Below are positions 1 to 5,783 of a stretch of 7,194 nt of DNA, piece after piece; position 1 is the first letter of the stretch; every line of letters begins with the position of its first letter. The notes below the pieces were generated by a model, which had not been told where the DNA came from, searched no databases, and saw nothing but the letters and a program-made list of their open reading frames with translations. A program made the position numbers and the translations under genes. Source of the DNA: Planctomycetota bacterium (lineage in GTDB: Bacteria; Planctomycetota; UBA1135); contig JAKVCF010000118.1 in assembly GCA_022447335.1 (NCBI GenBank), positions 1 through 7,194 of the forward strand. Direction: 5' to 3'.

Positions 1-366
1 GCGCTTACCGCGCCGCTCACAGAGCAGCATGCGCTTGTCTGGAAAGACCGCTGCCCAGACGAGGCCTGGCAAACCACCGCCCGATCCCCAGTCAGCAATA
101 ACGCGGGCGTCTTCCGGCACAAAGCGGGCCACCTCCAGACAATCTATTAGGTGCGCCTCGATTAACGTGCCCCAGTCGCGAGCTCCGGTCAAATTGACAA
201 CGGTGTTAGCCGCGAGCAGCAAACGGCCATAGGCGAGGACTGAAGCCAAGGGTGCATCGGGCGGCGAGGCCAGAGGCTGGAGATGCTTACGCAGCAGCCC
301 GACATCCAGGGGATTAGGCTCGTCGAGTGCAGCGAGCGCATCGTCGGGAATGCCAGGGAAGGACAT
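1..366 (-). CDS. rsmG: RsmG (GidB), 16S rRNA 7-methylguanosine methyltransferase, N-terminal part
   Basis: The minus strand is open for exactly 122 codons from an ATG at 366 to the window edge, so the C-terminal part lies outside. RsmG uses S-adenosylmethionine to methylate N7 of a guanosine in the 530 loop of 16S rRNA (G527 in E. coli); it is a cytoplasmic Rossmann-fold enzyme. Seen here: the family NLTG motif at residues 58-61, the HLIDCL segment at 72-77 (usually HLLDSL) and the glycine-rich SAM-binding loop DWGSGGGLPG at 92-101 (usually DVGSGAGFPG). The N-terminus runs about ten residues longer than in E. coli, but I see no better downstream start. There is no clear Shine-Dalgarno sequence. 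The gene begins 41 bases after the CCA end of tRNA-Trp on the same strand, so it is probably transcribed with the two tRNAs. RsmG is more often found near mnmG and parAB. Confidence 0.9.
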   Translation of the reverse strand, partial: MSFPGIPDDALAALDEPNPLDVGLLRKHLQPLASPPDAPLASVLAYGRLLLAANTVVNLTGARDWGTLIEAHLIDCLEVARFVPEDARVIADWGSGGGLPGLVWAAVFPDKRMLLCERRGKR

Positions 367-407
367 GTAGGCGCTAACGAACGCTAATGAGGGCCGTCTG
401 GAATCGG

Positions 408-484
408 TGGCAGGGCAGGTAGGACTCGAACCCACAACATGCTGATTTGGAATCAGCCGCTCTACCAATTGGAGCTACTGCCCT
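408..484 (-). tRNA. trnW: tRNA-Trp (anticodon CCA)
   Basis: Read on the minus strand this folds into a complete cloverleaf. The acceptor stem AGGGCAG (484-478) pairs fully with CTGCCCT (418-412). The anticodon stem GCTGA/TCAGC encloses the loop TTCCAAA with anticodon CCA. The T-stem GTGGG/CCTAC, with one G-T pair, encloses TTCGAGT. The discriminator is G, as expected for bacterial tRNA-Trp, and CCA is encoded (410-408). It lies 17 bases downstream of tRNA-Leu. Confidence 0.97.
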
Positions 485-501
485 ACACAATTCCGTTCGA
501 A

Positions 502-588
502 TGGTGCCGAGGGGGGGACTCGAACCCCCACATCCTTGCGGACACAGGCACCTGAAGCCTGCGCGTCTACCAATTCCGCCACCTCGGC
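502..588 (-). tRNA. trnL: tRNA-Leu (anticodon CAG)
   Basis: This class II cloverleaf is on the minus strand. The acceptor stem GCCGAGG (588-582) pairs fully with CCTCGGC (512-506). The anticodon stem CAGGC/GCCTG encloses TTCAGGT with anticodon CAG. A long variable arm, TCC-GCAA-GGA, is typical of leucine tRNAs. The T-stem GGGGG/CCCCC encloses TTCGAGT. The discriminator is A, the leucine identity base, and CCA is encoded. It is the first gene of the probable tRNA-Leu / tRNA-Trp / rsmG transcript. Confidence 0.97.
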
Positions 589-612
589 TTCATCGGCCCA
601 CCCGGGTCGAAT

Positions 613-640
613 AAGATACCGCTCCCGCTGAGGGAAGCAA
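613..640 (-). promoter_or_regulatory. Candidate sigma70-type promoter for tRNA-Leu / tRNA-Trp / rsmG
   Basis: On the minus strand, TTGCTT (640-635) and TATCTT (618-613) are separated by 16 bases and resemble -35 and -10 boxes. Transcription would begin about 20 bases before the 5' end of tRNA-Leu. The -35 box overlaps the purine-rich AGGGAA in front of smpB on the other strand, so the 60-base gap between tRNA-Leu and smpB serves both directions. Assignment is by consensus only. Confidence 0.45.
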
Positions 641-648
641 GCCTGTTC

Positions 649-1107
649 ATGAGCGATTCCGAACGCCCGATTCGCGAGGTCACCCGTAATCGCCGGGCCA
701 AATACGACTTCGAAATCCTCGAAACCCTTGAGGTGGGGGTGGCCCTACAAGGCACGGAAGTCAAGACGCTTCGGGCCGGAGAAGTCAGTCTGGGCGAGGC
801 ATTTGTGCGCATCCGCAACGGCCAAATGTGGCTAGAGCAGGCACGCATTGACGAGTACCGAGAAGGTAACCGCCATAACCACGACCCTTCGCGCCCGCGA
901 CGCCTGCTGGCCCATAAGCGCGAGATTCAAAGGTGGGCACAGCGCATGAAAGAGAAAGGGCTCACTATCGTACCCCTCTCGCTCTACTTCCGCGGCCGCT
1001 CGGTCAAGCTTGAGATCGGCCTAGGTAAAGGGCGCAAGCGCCACGACAAGCGGCAAGTCATCAAAGATCGGGACAACCGTCGCGAGCTGCGCAAGTTCAC
1101 TCGCTAG
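649..1107 (+). CDS. smpB: SmpB, tmRNA-binding protein of trans-translation
   Basis: The protein has 152 residues, close to the family norm of about 150-160. SmpB binds the tRNA-like domain of tmRNA and takes the place of the missing anticodon arm, so that tmRNA can enter stalled ribosomes, tag the nascent peptide and release the ribosome. Visible family features are the early N-R-x-A-x-Y-D/F-EI segment at 14-23, GTEVKTLRAG at 35-44, the Y-R-E-G-N ... H-x-P-x-R-x-RRLLAHKREI stretch at 70-93, LYFRGRSVKLEIGLGKGRKRHDKR at 112-135 (usually GKKxYDKR), and a strongly basic C-terminal tail that forms a helix in the mRNA channel. The ATG at 649 follows AGGGAA at 631-636, at rather long spacing, and gives the standard N-terminus. 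The tmRNA gene starts 49 bases downstream. Confidence 0.97.
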   Translation: MSDSERPIREVTRNRRAKYDFEILETLEVGVALQGTEVKTLRAGEVSLGEAFVRIRNGQMWLEQARIDEYREGNRHNHDPSRPRRLLAHKREIQRWAQRMKEKGLTIVPLSLYFRGRSVKLEIGLGKGRKRHDKRQVIKDRDNRRELRKFTR

Positions 1108-1109
1108 CA

Positions 1110-1126
1110 GCGAAAGCGCCTTTCGC
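1110..1126 (+). other. Small hairpin between smpB and ssrA
   Basis: GCGAAA (1110-1115) and TTTCGC (1121-1126) form a perfect 6-bp stem around a five-base loop, two bases after the smpB stop codon. No T-run follows, so it is at best a weak terminator or an RNA-processing or stability element. Its right arm overlaps the candidate -35 region of ssrA. Confidence 0.35.
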
Positions 1127-1150
1127 GTGGTAGGATGTAGGCTGCATACT
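1122..1150 (+). promoter_or_regulatory. Candidate promoter of ssrA
   Basis: CATACT at 1145-1150 matches the TATAAT -10 consensus at four of six positions and ends seven bases before the mature 5' end of tmRNA at 1157. The -35 region about 17 bases upstream (TTCGCG at 1122-1127) is a poor match. ssrA may have its own start here, be processed from a smpB-ssrA transcript, or both. Confidence 0.4.
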
Positions 1151-1204
1151 GTGCAAGGGGGCGATCGGTTTCGACTGGGAGTTTCCTCATGCCTGGTTGC
1201 GTGC

Positions 1205-1239
1205 CGAGGTTGCGGAGATGGCCTCGTTAATCCCTCCGC
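1205..1239 (+). other. tmRNA pseudoknot PK1
   Basis: CGAGG (1205-1209) pairs with CCTCG (1222-1226), and GCGGAG (1212-1217) pairs with CTCCGC (1234-1239). The two stems interleave, making an H-type pseudoknot. It ends 13 bases before the resume codon, as expected for PK1, which helps place the tag frame on the ribosome. Confidence 0.8.
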
Positions 1240-1252
1240 AAGGCATTTACCT

Positions 1253-1282
1253 GCCGATAACAATTACGCACTAGCTGCTTAA
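1253..1282 (+). other. tmRNA proteolysis-tag reading frame (ADNNYALAA)
   Basis: From resume codon GCC at 1253 the frame encodes A-D-N-N-Y-A-L-A-A and ends with TAA at 1280-1282. With the non-encoded alanine from the charged tmRNA the tag is AADNNYALAA. The end ALAA is the classic ClpXP/ClpAP degron. The bases just upstream, TACCT, keep the T-A at positions -5 and -4 that set the frame in E. coli (TAGTC). The tag is one residue shorter than E. coli AANDENYALAA. The resume codon is inferred from these features. Confidence 0.8.
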
Positions 1283-1515
1283 TGCAGCGCGTCCCTTTGT
1301 CCTTCGCCCGCTGGGGCAAGGGGGCGACTGATCGCGGGCTAGCCGATGGCTCCTGGCCCGGGATCCTGAGGTAAAACTCAACGGGCTGGCGTGTGCCCTC
1401 GCTTGTTCTGGTGCTGGGATGCTCGTGAGATTAGATCCAGGACTACGCACGTAGACGCCTTTCATGAGCCTCTGCAGGACGCGGGTTCGATTCCCGCCGC
1501 CTCCACCACAGCCCC

Positions 1516-1540
1516 GACCGGTCGCATTTTGCGGCCGGTC
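1516..1540 (+). terminator. Intrinsic terminator of ssrA
   Basis: GACCGGTCGC (1516-1525) pairs with GCGGCCGGTC (1531-1540) in a 10-bp stem with one G-T pair and the loop ATTTT. It starts eight bases after the tmRNA CCA end. The following bases, TTGGCATTTC, are only moderately T-rich. Because sbtB ends at 1554 from the other side, the hairpin may end transcription from both directions. Confidence 0.75.
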
Positions 1541-1553
1541 TTGGCATTTCCGC

Positions 1554-1865
1554 CTATTCCTCGCCTTCGTGCTCGAGCAGCACTCGCACATCGCGCAAGT
1601 AAAGAATCATGCCGTAATTATCGGAATAAACTGCCTTGCAGTGAGCCGCAATCGCAAGCGCGATTTCTTCCTCGCAAACTACCTCGATGCGAATATTCGT
1701 ACTGGCATTACCCCAGTTGCCTTCGCGTGAACCTCGGTGCCCTTTGCCGCGAGCATCGAGAATGGTATAGCCTTCGACTCCAAGTCGCTCGAGATCGCGC
1801 TTGAGCATCGGCTCTAATGCCGACTCAGTCACGATGGTGACGAGCTTCTGATCTAAAAAGTTCAT
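1554..1865 (-). CDS. sbtB: SbtB-like PII-family regulator of the bicarbonate transporter
   Basis: This 103-residue protein has the PII ferredoxin-like fold pattern: beta strand KLVTIVTES at 7-15, helix EPMLKRDLERLGV, then strand EGYTILDARG leading into a long flexible T-loop (about 38-56, with KGHRGSREGNWGN), strand NIRIEVVC, helix EEIALAIAAHCKAVY and strand MILYLRDVRVL. In cyanobacteria SbtB binds adenine nucleotides, including cAMP, and docks under SbtA to control bicarbonate uptake. The naming rests on the PII-like sequence and on the four-base ATGA overlap with the upstream sbtA-like gene, which suggests translational coupling. The uridylylation-site tyrosine of GlnB is not evident in the T-loop. 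The C-terminal CGPxGC redox motif known from cyanobacterial SbtB is absent; the chain ends in an acidic EHEGEE. Regulation of the transporter is inferred. Confidence 0.85.
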   Translation of the reverse strand: MNFLDQKLVTIVTESALEPMLKRDLERLGVEGYTILDARGKGHRGSREGNWGNASTNIRIEVVCEEEIALAIAAHCKAVYSDNYGMILYLRDVRVLLEHEGEE

Positions 1866-2821
1866 CCGTTTCCTCCCATTAGGGCATGTAGTTGTTCAGC
1901 GTAGAACAGGTATATCGGAATGCCGAATACGACATTAAACGGGAAGGTTACACCAAGCGAAGCGGCCAGCGAAAGCGTCGGCTTGGCCGCAGGTACAGCG
2001 ATGCGCATGGCCGCAGGTACAGCGATGTAGGAGGCGCTTGCTGCAAGCGTAGCCAGCACGGCGGTGCCGCCAACAGAAAGCTCCAACCCAACGCCGAGCA
2101 AAGCACCAAACGCTCCCGAAACCAGTGGCATACCTACGCCAAATAGCACTAAAAAGATACCACGTCGACGGAGTGCCCCAATCTGCGAAGCCGTGACCAA
2201 GCCCATTTCCAGTAGAAACAGGGCGAGCACGCCTTTAAAGAGATCAAAGAAAAGAGGGGACAGTGGGTCAAGCCCGTCGGCACCAGCAATCCAACCAATC
2301 ACCAGCCCGCCCAGCATCAACACCAAACTCTTGCCAAGCATCACCTCGTGCGCAACCTGACCCCACTGAGTGTCTTTAGTCACCCCGCGCGCCAGCACGA
2401 TGCCAACCAGAATCGCGGGCATCTCCAGAAGGACAACGAAGAGCGGCATGTGCTCTTCAAAAAAGATTTGCCGCAAGCCTAGATATGCCAACGCAACCGC
2501 GAAAGTACCGACGCTGACTGAGCCATAGTGCGCAGCGATCGAAGCCGCATCAACCCGACGGAAGCGCCCCAGTGAGCGCAACACGGGATAGGCCATCAGA
2601 GGCAAAGTGATACCCATCACTACCACCGCCACCATCTGCGGGAACAGATCCATAAAGGGCTGAGCCGCGAGCTCCTTGCCGCCTTTCAGGCCGATCGAAA
2701 GCAGCAGCAGAATGCTAAGCAGCTCATAGACCTGCGGCGGTAGGCGCAGATCGGACTGCGCGACGCCCGCGAGCACGCCAAGCAAGAAGAAGAGGATGAT
2801 CGGATCCAAATCCGAGGGCAC
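1862..2821 (-). CDS. sbtA: SbtA-family sodium-dependent bicarbonate transporter
   Basis: This 319-residue inner-membrane protein has about ten hydrophobic segments. SbtA imports bicarbonate together with Na+. Family sequences visible are RLPPQVYELLSILLLLSIGLKGG at about 26-48, the conserved AAHYGSVSVGTFAVA at 96-110 (first discontinuous helix), LEMGLVTASQIG at 204-215, ASYIAVPAAMRIAVP at 263-277 (second discontinuous helix) and LGVTFPFNVVFGIPIY at 289-304. It is shorter than Synechocystis SbtA (about 374 residues), mainly because the cytoplasmic linker between the two halves (about 145-160) is short, as in many non-cyanobacterial members. The start is a GTG at 2821 with no obvious Shine-Dalgarno; a TTG four codons later is the alternative. 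The stop overlaps the sbtB start. No carboxysome or Rubisco gene is in the window, so a role in carbon fixation cannot be claimed; anaplerotic carboxylation or pH balance are other options. Confidence 0.9.
   Translation of the reverse strand: MPSDLDPIILFFLLGVLAGVAQSDLRLPPQVYELLSILLLLSIGLKGGKELAAQPFMDLFPQMVAVVVMGITLPLMAYPVLRSLGRFRRVDAASIAAHYGSVSVGTFAVALAYLGLRQIFFEEHMPLFVVLLEMPAILVGIVLARGVTKDTQWGQVAHEVMLGKSLVLMLGGLVIGWIAGADGLDPLSPLFFDLFKGVLALFLLEMGLVTASQIGALRRRGIFLVLFGVGMPLVSGAFGALLGVGLELSVGGTAVLATLAASASYIAVPAAMRIAVPAAKPTLSLAASLGVTFPFNVVFGIPIYLFYAEQLHALMGGNG
1984..2027 (-). repeat. 20-bp direct repeat, period 24, inside sbtA
   Basis: The 20 bases at 1984-2003 recur exactly at 2008-2027, separated by four bases. 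The 24-base period keeps frame and gives the protein repeat IAVPAA-M-R-IAVPAA-K (residues 266-280) in the second half of SbtA. The segment is conserved in the family, so this may be partly convergent, but perfect identity including third positions suggests a recent duplication or conversion. Confidence 0.8.
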
Positions 2822-2850
2822 GTCCAGGGAGGGCCAAAGTCGGCTGCGTC

Positions 2851-2856
2851 ATTCTA
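2851..2856 (-). promoter_or_regulatory. Candidate -10 box for sbtAB in the divergent intergenic region
   Basis: The 89 bases between the sbtA start and the lipoprotein gene must hold promoters in both directions. On the minus strand TAGAAT (2856-2851) matches the -10 consensus at five of six positions and would start an mRNA about 25 bases before the GTG. No good -35 is seen. On the plus strand the only -10-like hexamer is TATGCT (2894-2899), just before the lipoprotein start. Confidence 0.3.
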
Positions 2857-2910
2857 GCCGCAAGGTGGTCTCGATTCGCCCGCACCATTTCCCTATGCTG
2901 GCCGGCGGTG

Positions 2911-3690
2911 ATGCGCTCCGCGCCTTCTTCCTTCCTCGGCCGTGCCGTTGTGCCAGCCCTACTAACTCTCGCCTCATGCGGAGCTCCGGCGCAGCGCGCC
3001 ATCGAAGACTTAGCCGCAATTCACGATCCAAGTGACTGGAGCCCACTCTCGCCGGCATCACTCTCCGTCGCCCCCGAGCACTATCTCGCCGAACGGCCCA
3101 TCCGCGCGAGTGGCCCCGGTCTTTATGCAGTCGAAGATCACCGCGAACTGGAAGCCGGGATCCTGCGCATTATCGCGGGCGCGCCGAGCGATGCCCCCGG
3201 CTTTGCTCTCGAGACCAGCGCTTGGCTAGCCATTCAACTGCTGCACGACGACTATGCAGAAGCACGCATTCAAGCAGCCGCAATCATGTCCTCATTCGCC
3301 GGATCATGGATTGAACGCAACGGCGTGCGTCTGAAACAACCGCAGAAGGTTGACGGTGAAGCCTATGCGCGCGCTGCCCAGGCCTTCCTTGACGCTGACG
3401 AGGCCAAAAGCCGCCCCGCACGCCTGCAAGCACTAGAGCAACTCGCTCGCTTGCGCGCCCCGAACCCCGTGTCCATGGTGCGTACCCTGACTGGAGTAGC
3501 GCGCCGAATCCATCGCACACCTTTGCGCACAAGTGACGAAGAGCTCGCCTTCCGCTACGGTGCGGCCTGCATCCTAGCCTTCCTGGAAGCTGGAGCGACA
3601 GATAGCGATACCAATGTCGCAAAAGCCTGCCGTGCGCGGCATGATCTGCTAGCGCAATACGCGTATCGCAGCGCACCGACCTCGCCTTGA
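2911..3690 (+). CDS. Predicted lipoprotein of unknown function
   Basis: I do not recognise this 259-residue protein. It starts with a signal peptide: Arg at 2 and 11, hydrophobic AVVPALLTL, then the lipobox LASC with the lipidated cysteine at residue 23, so it should be anchored to a membrane on the outer side. The acyl-acceptor cysteine is followed by Gly-Ala rather than Asp, so there is no classical inner-membrane retention signal. The rest is mostly helical and alanine/leucine-rich, with amphipathic stretches (about 85-135, 150-185, 210-255) that resemble helical-repeat proteins. It has no catalytic motif that I can name. The ATG at 2911 is preceded by an adjacent GTG at 2908; there is no clear Shine-Dalgarno, and the message might be leaderless. 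It ends at 3690, 11 bases before the likely start of the downstream membrane-protein gene, so the two are probably one operon. Confidence 0.8.
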   Translation: MRSAPSSFLGRAVVPALLTLASCGAPAQRAIEDLAAIHDPSDWSPLSPASLSVAPEHYLAERPIRASGPGLYAVEDHRELEAGILRIIAGAPSDAPGFALETSAWLAIQLLHDDYAEARIQAAAIMSSFAGSWIERNGVRLKQPQKVDGEAYARAAQAFLDADEAKSRPARLQALEQLARLRAPNPVSMVRTLTGVARRIHRTPLRTSDEELAFRYGAACILAFLEAGATDSDTNVAKACRARHDLLAQYAYRSAPTSP

Positions 3691-3701
3691 AGTCTGCTGG
3701 G

Positions 3702-4883
3702 ATGACCCTGATGAAGATCGCAATTGCGGTCCTGCTGACCTGGTATGTACTTGGTCAGATTGAAAACCGCGATCGGCTAGTCGGCCCCAATCCCAAGGAT
3801 GACATTCCGCGCGCTGAGATCTTCGGCAATCTGAGCGGCGATTGGCGCGCCGGCACCTGGGTCTTTCACTGCGATGTGACTGCGCCCGACCCTTCACCGC
3901 TTCTCGGCGCCGCTCCTCTTGCCACGCTGCACGCCTCTGACCTAGAAGGAGCTTTTGCGGCCGGTTGGGAGTTGCGCCCGGGCTTCCTGACTATCGCACG
4001 CGGAATTCAGCTCAGCTGGTTTCTGATTGGCGCGGCACTGTGGGGAGTGCTGTTAGTCCTTGCCGCAGTGCGCTGGCGCATCCTATTGCACGCAGCCGGC
4101 ATCAAGACCACGGTCGGCAACGCGCTGCGACTTTGCTTTGTCGGCTACTTTTTCAACAACGTCATGCCCGGGGTCACCGGGGGCGATGTAGTCCGCGGCG
4201 CTCTGATCACGCGCGGCCTTGAGCAGGATCGCTGGAAGGCAGCCCTTTCGGTGGTAGTAGACCGCATCATTGGCCTCGTCGCACTGATCACACTAGCCGC
4301 AATCGTGCTGACCTATGGCCTGCTCACCGCTGGAGAAAAGGCGCCCTATCCGCCGTACCTCGCGCAAGGAGTTTTCATCTTCCTTGGGGCGACCGCCATT
4401 GGCGGAAGCGCCTACCTGTCTCAGCGTGTTCGTGACAAGCTAGGCATCGAACGCTGGCTACCGAAGCTGCCAGGCGGCAGCACTCTGACCAAGATCGATA
4501 ATGGGCTAACCATCTACCGACACAGCCCAGGTCGCTTAGCTTTGGCTTATCTGATGTCGCTTCCACTGCAGATCTGCGGCGTACTCTCCTTCTGGGCCAT
4601 TGGCCAAGCCTGCGGGGCCAGTCTGCAGCTGCAGGACGATTTCGTTATTTTCCCAGTAGTGCAAACGATCTCGGCCATTCCACTTGCCCCTGCAGGCTGG
4701 GGGGTAGGCGAGACCCTTTACGGCCACAGCTTCCGCCTGTTCGGCTCCAGCTTCACCCTAGGAGTGGCTGTCTCGGTCCTGTTCCGCCTGACAACCCAGC
4801 TCGGCTTCGGCCTGATCGGTGGCATGGTCTGGGTCACGTCCAGCCAACGCAAAGAAGAAGTTCAAAACATCAGTTCGTCATGA
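3702..4883 (+). CDS. UPF0104 / LPG-synthase-TM-like integral membrane protein
   Basis: This polytopic protein has 393 residues from the ATG at 3702. A TTG at 3687 overlaps the lipoprotein stop and would add five residues; an ATG at 3711 is also possible. It matches the flippase-like transmembrane family that includes YbhN and the N-terminal domain of MprF. The family motifs are YFFNNVMPGVTGGDVVRG at 149-166 and IPLAPAGWGVGE at 326-337. After TM1 (about 4-19) comes a loop of about 80 residues (20-100) with little hydrophobicity, before TM2 at about 101-123. This loop is unusual against minimal YbhN proteins and probably faces the periplasm. No MprF-type C-terminal aminoacyl-transferase domain is present, so lysyl-PG synthesis is not supported; lipid or glycolipid translocation is a family-level guess. 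The stop overlaps the next gene by ATGA. Confidence 0.85.
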   Translation: MTLMKIAIAVLLTWYVLGQIENRDRLVGPNPKDDIPRAEIFGNLSGDWRAGTWVFHCDVTAPDPSPLLGAAPLATLHASDLEGAFAAGWELRPGFLTIARGIQLSWFLIGAALWGVLLVLAAVRWRILLHAAGIKTTVGNALRLCFVGYFFNNVMPGVTGGDVVRGALITRGLEQDRWKAALSVVVDRIIGLVALITLAAIVLTYGLLTAGEKAPYPPYLAQGVFIFLGATAIGGSAYLSQRVRDKLGIERWLPKLPGGSTLTKIDNGLTIYRHSPGRLALAYLMSLPLQICGVLSFWAIGQACGASLQLQDDFVIFPVVQTISAIPLAPAGWGVGETLYGHSFRLFGSSFTLGVAVSVLFRLTTQLGFGLIGGMVWVTSSQRKEEVQNISSS

Positions 4884-5782
4884 GCCTAGTCGTCGTCGGT
4901 TCTTTTGGTCTAGATACAGTCGAAACCCCATTCGGTCGTCGCGAGGAAGTGCTCGGCGGCTCCGCCGTTTATTTCTCCTTAGCCGCATCGATATTCACCG
5001 AAGTCAAGCTCGCCGGCAATGTGGGCAGTGATTTTCCCGAGTCGGCGTGGCGCACGCTTGATAGTCGCAGAGCGGTACGCACCGGCATTCAAATCTTCGA
5101 GGATAAGCCTACCTTCCGCTGGTCTGGCCGTTACGAAGGCGACATGAACGAAGCTGAAACGCTTTGCACCGAACTCAACGTGCTAGCCGAGCCACCGCAG
5201 GTGCCCGCGGATTACCGGGGCGCAGAGTTTGTCTTCCTCGCCAACATGGGTCCGGATACACAACTGAAGATGCTCGAGGAGCTGAACGGTAATACAGTCT
5301 TCGCCGACACCATGAACCTCTGGATCGACACCCAGCGTGAGAATCTAGTGCACTTACTGAGCCGCCTGGACGGCATCGTATTGAATGACGCGGAGGCTCG
5401 CGCGCTAACCGGCGAGTCCAATTTGATCCGCGCAGGCGAAGCCCTGCTGCGTATGGGCCCACGAGTCGCGGTGGTCAAAAAAGGCGAACATGGCGCCTCC
5501 CTCTTCGAGCGTGACTTCCACTTCGCCCTGCCAGCCTATCCAACACCGCAAGTCGTAGACCCCACAGGTGCGGGGGATTCCTTTGCCGGGGGATTCCTTG
5601 GCTCACTCGCTGAAATGGGCGAGGTGAACCCCGCCAACCTCCGCAAAGCAATGGCTTTCGGCACGGTGGCCGCCTCAATGACAGTGGAGCGTTTTTCAAC
5701 GGAAGGGTTGGAGAAAGCGGCGCGCGAGCAGCTGGAGCGGCGCTACACCGAACTGCACGATTTCGTGCACTTCGAGGCGTAA
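4880..5782 (+). CDS. PfkB / ribokinase-family sugar or nucleoside kinase
   Basis: This 300-residue cytoplasmic protein transfers phosphate from ATP to a hydroxyl group of a sugar or nucleoside-like substrate. The PfkB features are the N-terminal strand VVVGSFGLDTVETP at 4-17, the GG switch region VLGGSAVYFSLAAS at 24-37, GNVGSDFP at 46-53, the substrate-lid strands at about 70-85, LNDAEARALTGE at about 168-179, and signature 2 DPTGAGDSFAGGFLG at 227-241, with catalytic base Asp233 and the anion hole GAGD. The family's exact substrate cannot be read from the sequence. The glycine-rich N-terminal motif has Leu-Asp-Thr where ribokinase has the sugar-binding N-x-D, so it is not clearly a ribokinase. 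Its ATG overlaps the stop of the membrane-protein gene (ATGA), which implies coupled translation and possibly a shared glycolipid or envelope pathway; that is inference. Confidence 0.92.
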   Translation: MSLVVVGSFGLDTVETPFGRREEVLGGSAVYFSLAASIFTEVKLAGNVGSDFPESAWRTLDSRRAVRTGIQIFEDKPTFRWSGRYEGDMNEAETLCTELNVLAEPPQVPADYRGAEFVFLANMGPDTQLKMLEELNGNTVFADTMNLWIDTQRENLVHLLSRLDGIVLNDAEARALTGESNLIRAGEALLRMGPRVAVVKKGEHGASLFERDFHFALPAYPTPQVVDPTGAGDSFAGGFLGSLAEMGEVNPANLRKAMAFGTVAASMTVERFSTEGLEKAAREQLERRYTELHDFVHFEA

Positions 5783-5783
5783 C

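Larger units (their letters stand above)
1157..1508 (+). ncRNA. ssrA: tmRNA (transfer-messenger RNA), one-piece form
   Basis: tmRNA is charged with alanine, enters stalled ribosomes with SmpB and encodes a degradation tag. The 5' end GGGGGCG (1157-1163) pairs with CGCCTCC (1498-1504) as the acceptor stem, followed by discriminator A and an encoded CCA at 1506-1508. GGTTTCGAC at 1167-1175 matches the conserved 5' D-arm-like segment. The T-arm GCGGG-TTCGATT-CCCGC occupies 1481-1497. Pseudoknot PK1 is at 1205-1239 and the tag frame at 1253-1282. The 352-base length is ordinary for a one-piece tmRNA, and the two tRNA-like ends are in normal order, so it is not the permuted two-piece type. smpB lies just upstream and an intrinsic terminator just downstream. 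Confidence 0.97.

Noticed and set aside
29..232. Plus-strand open frame of 67 codons at the window start
   Set aside because: It lies opposite rsmG, which has clear family motifs; low-complexity Arg/Ser/Pro composition.
1271..1804. Open frames on both strands of about 100-137 codons across the 3' half of ssrA and into sbtB
   Set aside because: They overlap the tmRNA structure and the clearly coding sbtB; composition is Arg/Pro-rich, as expected of antisense frames in GC-rich DNA.
2796..3061. Small frames on both strands across the sbtA / lipoprotein intergenic region
   Set aside because: They overlap the well-supported starts of both genes and carry no recognisable motif.
3687..3701. TTG start of the LPG-synthase-like gene overlapping the lipoprotein stop
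   Set aside because: Kept only as an alternative: the ATG at 3702 gives a normal TM1 directly after the N-terminus and a more usual start codon, although the TTG would couple translation.
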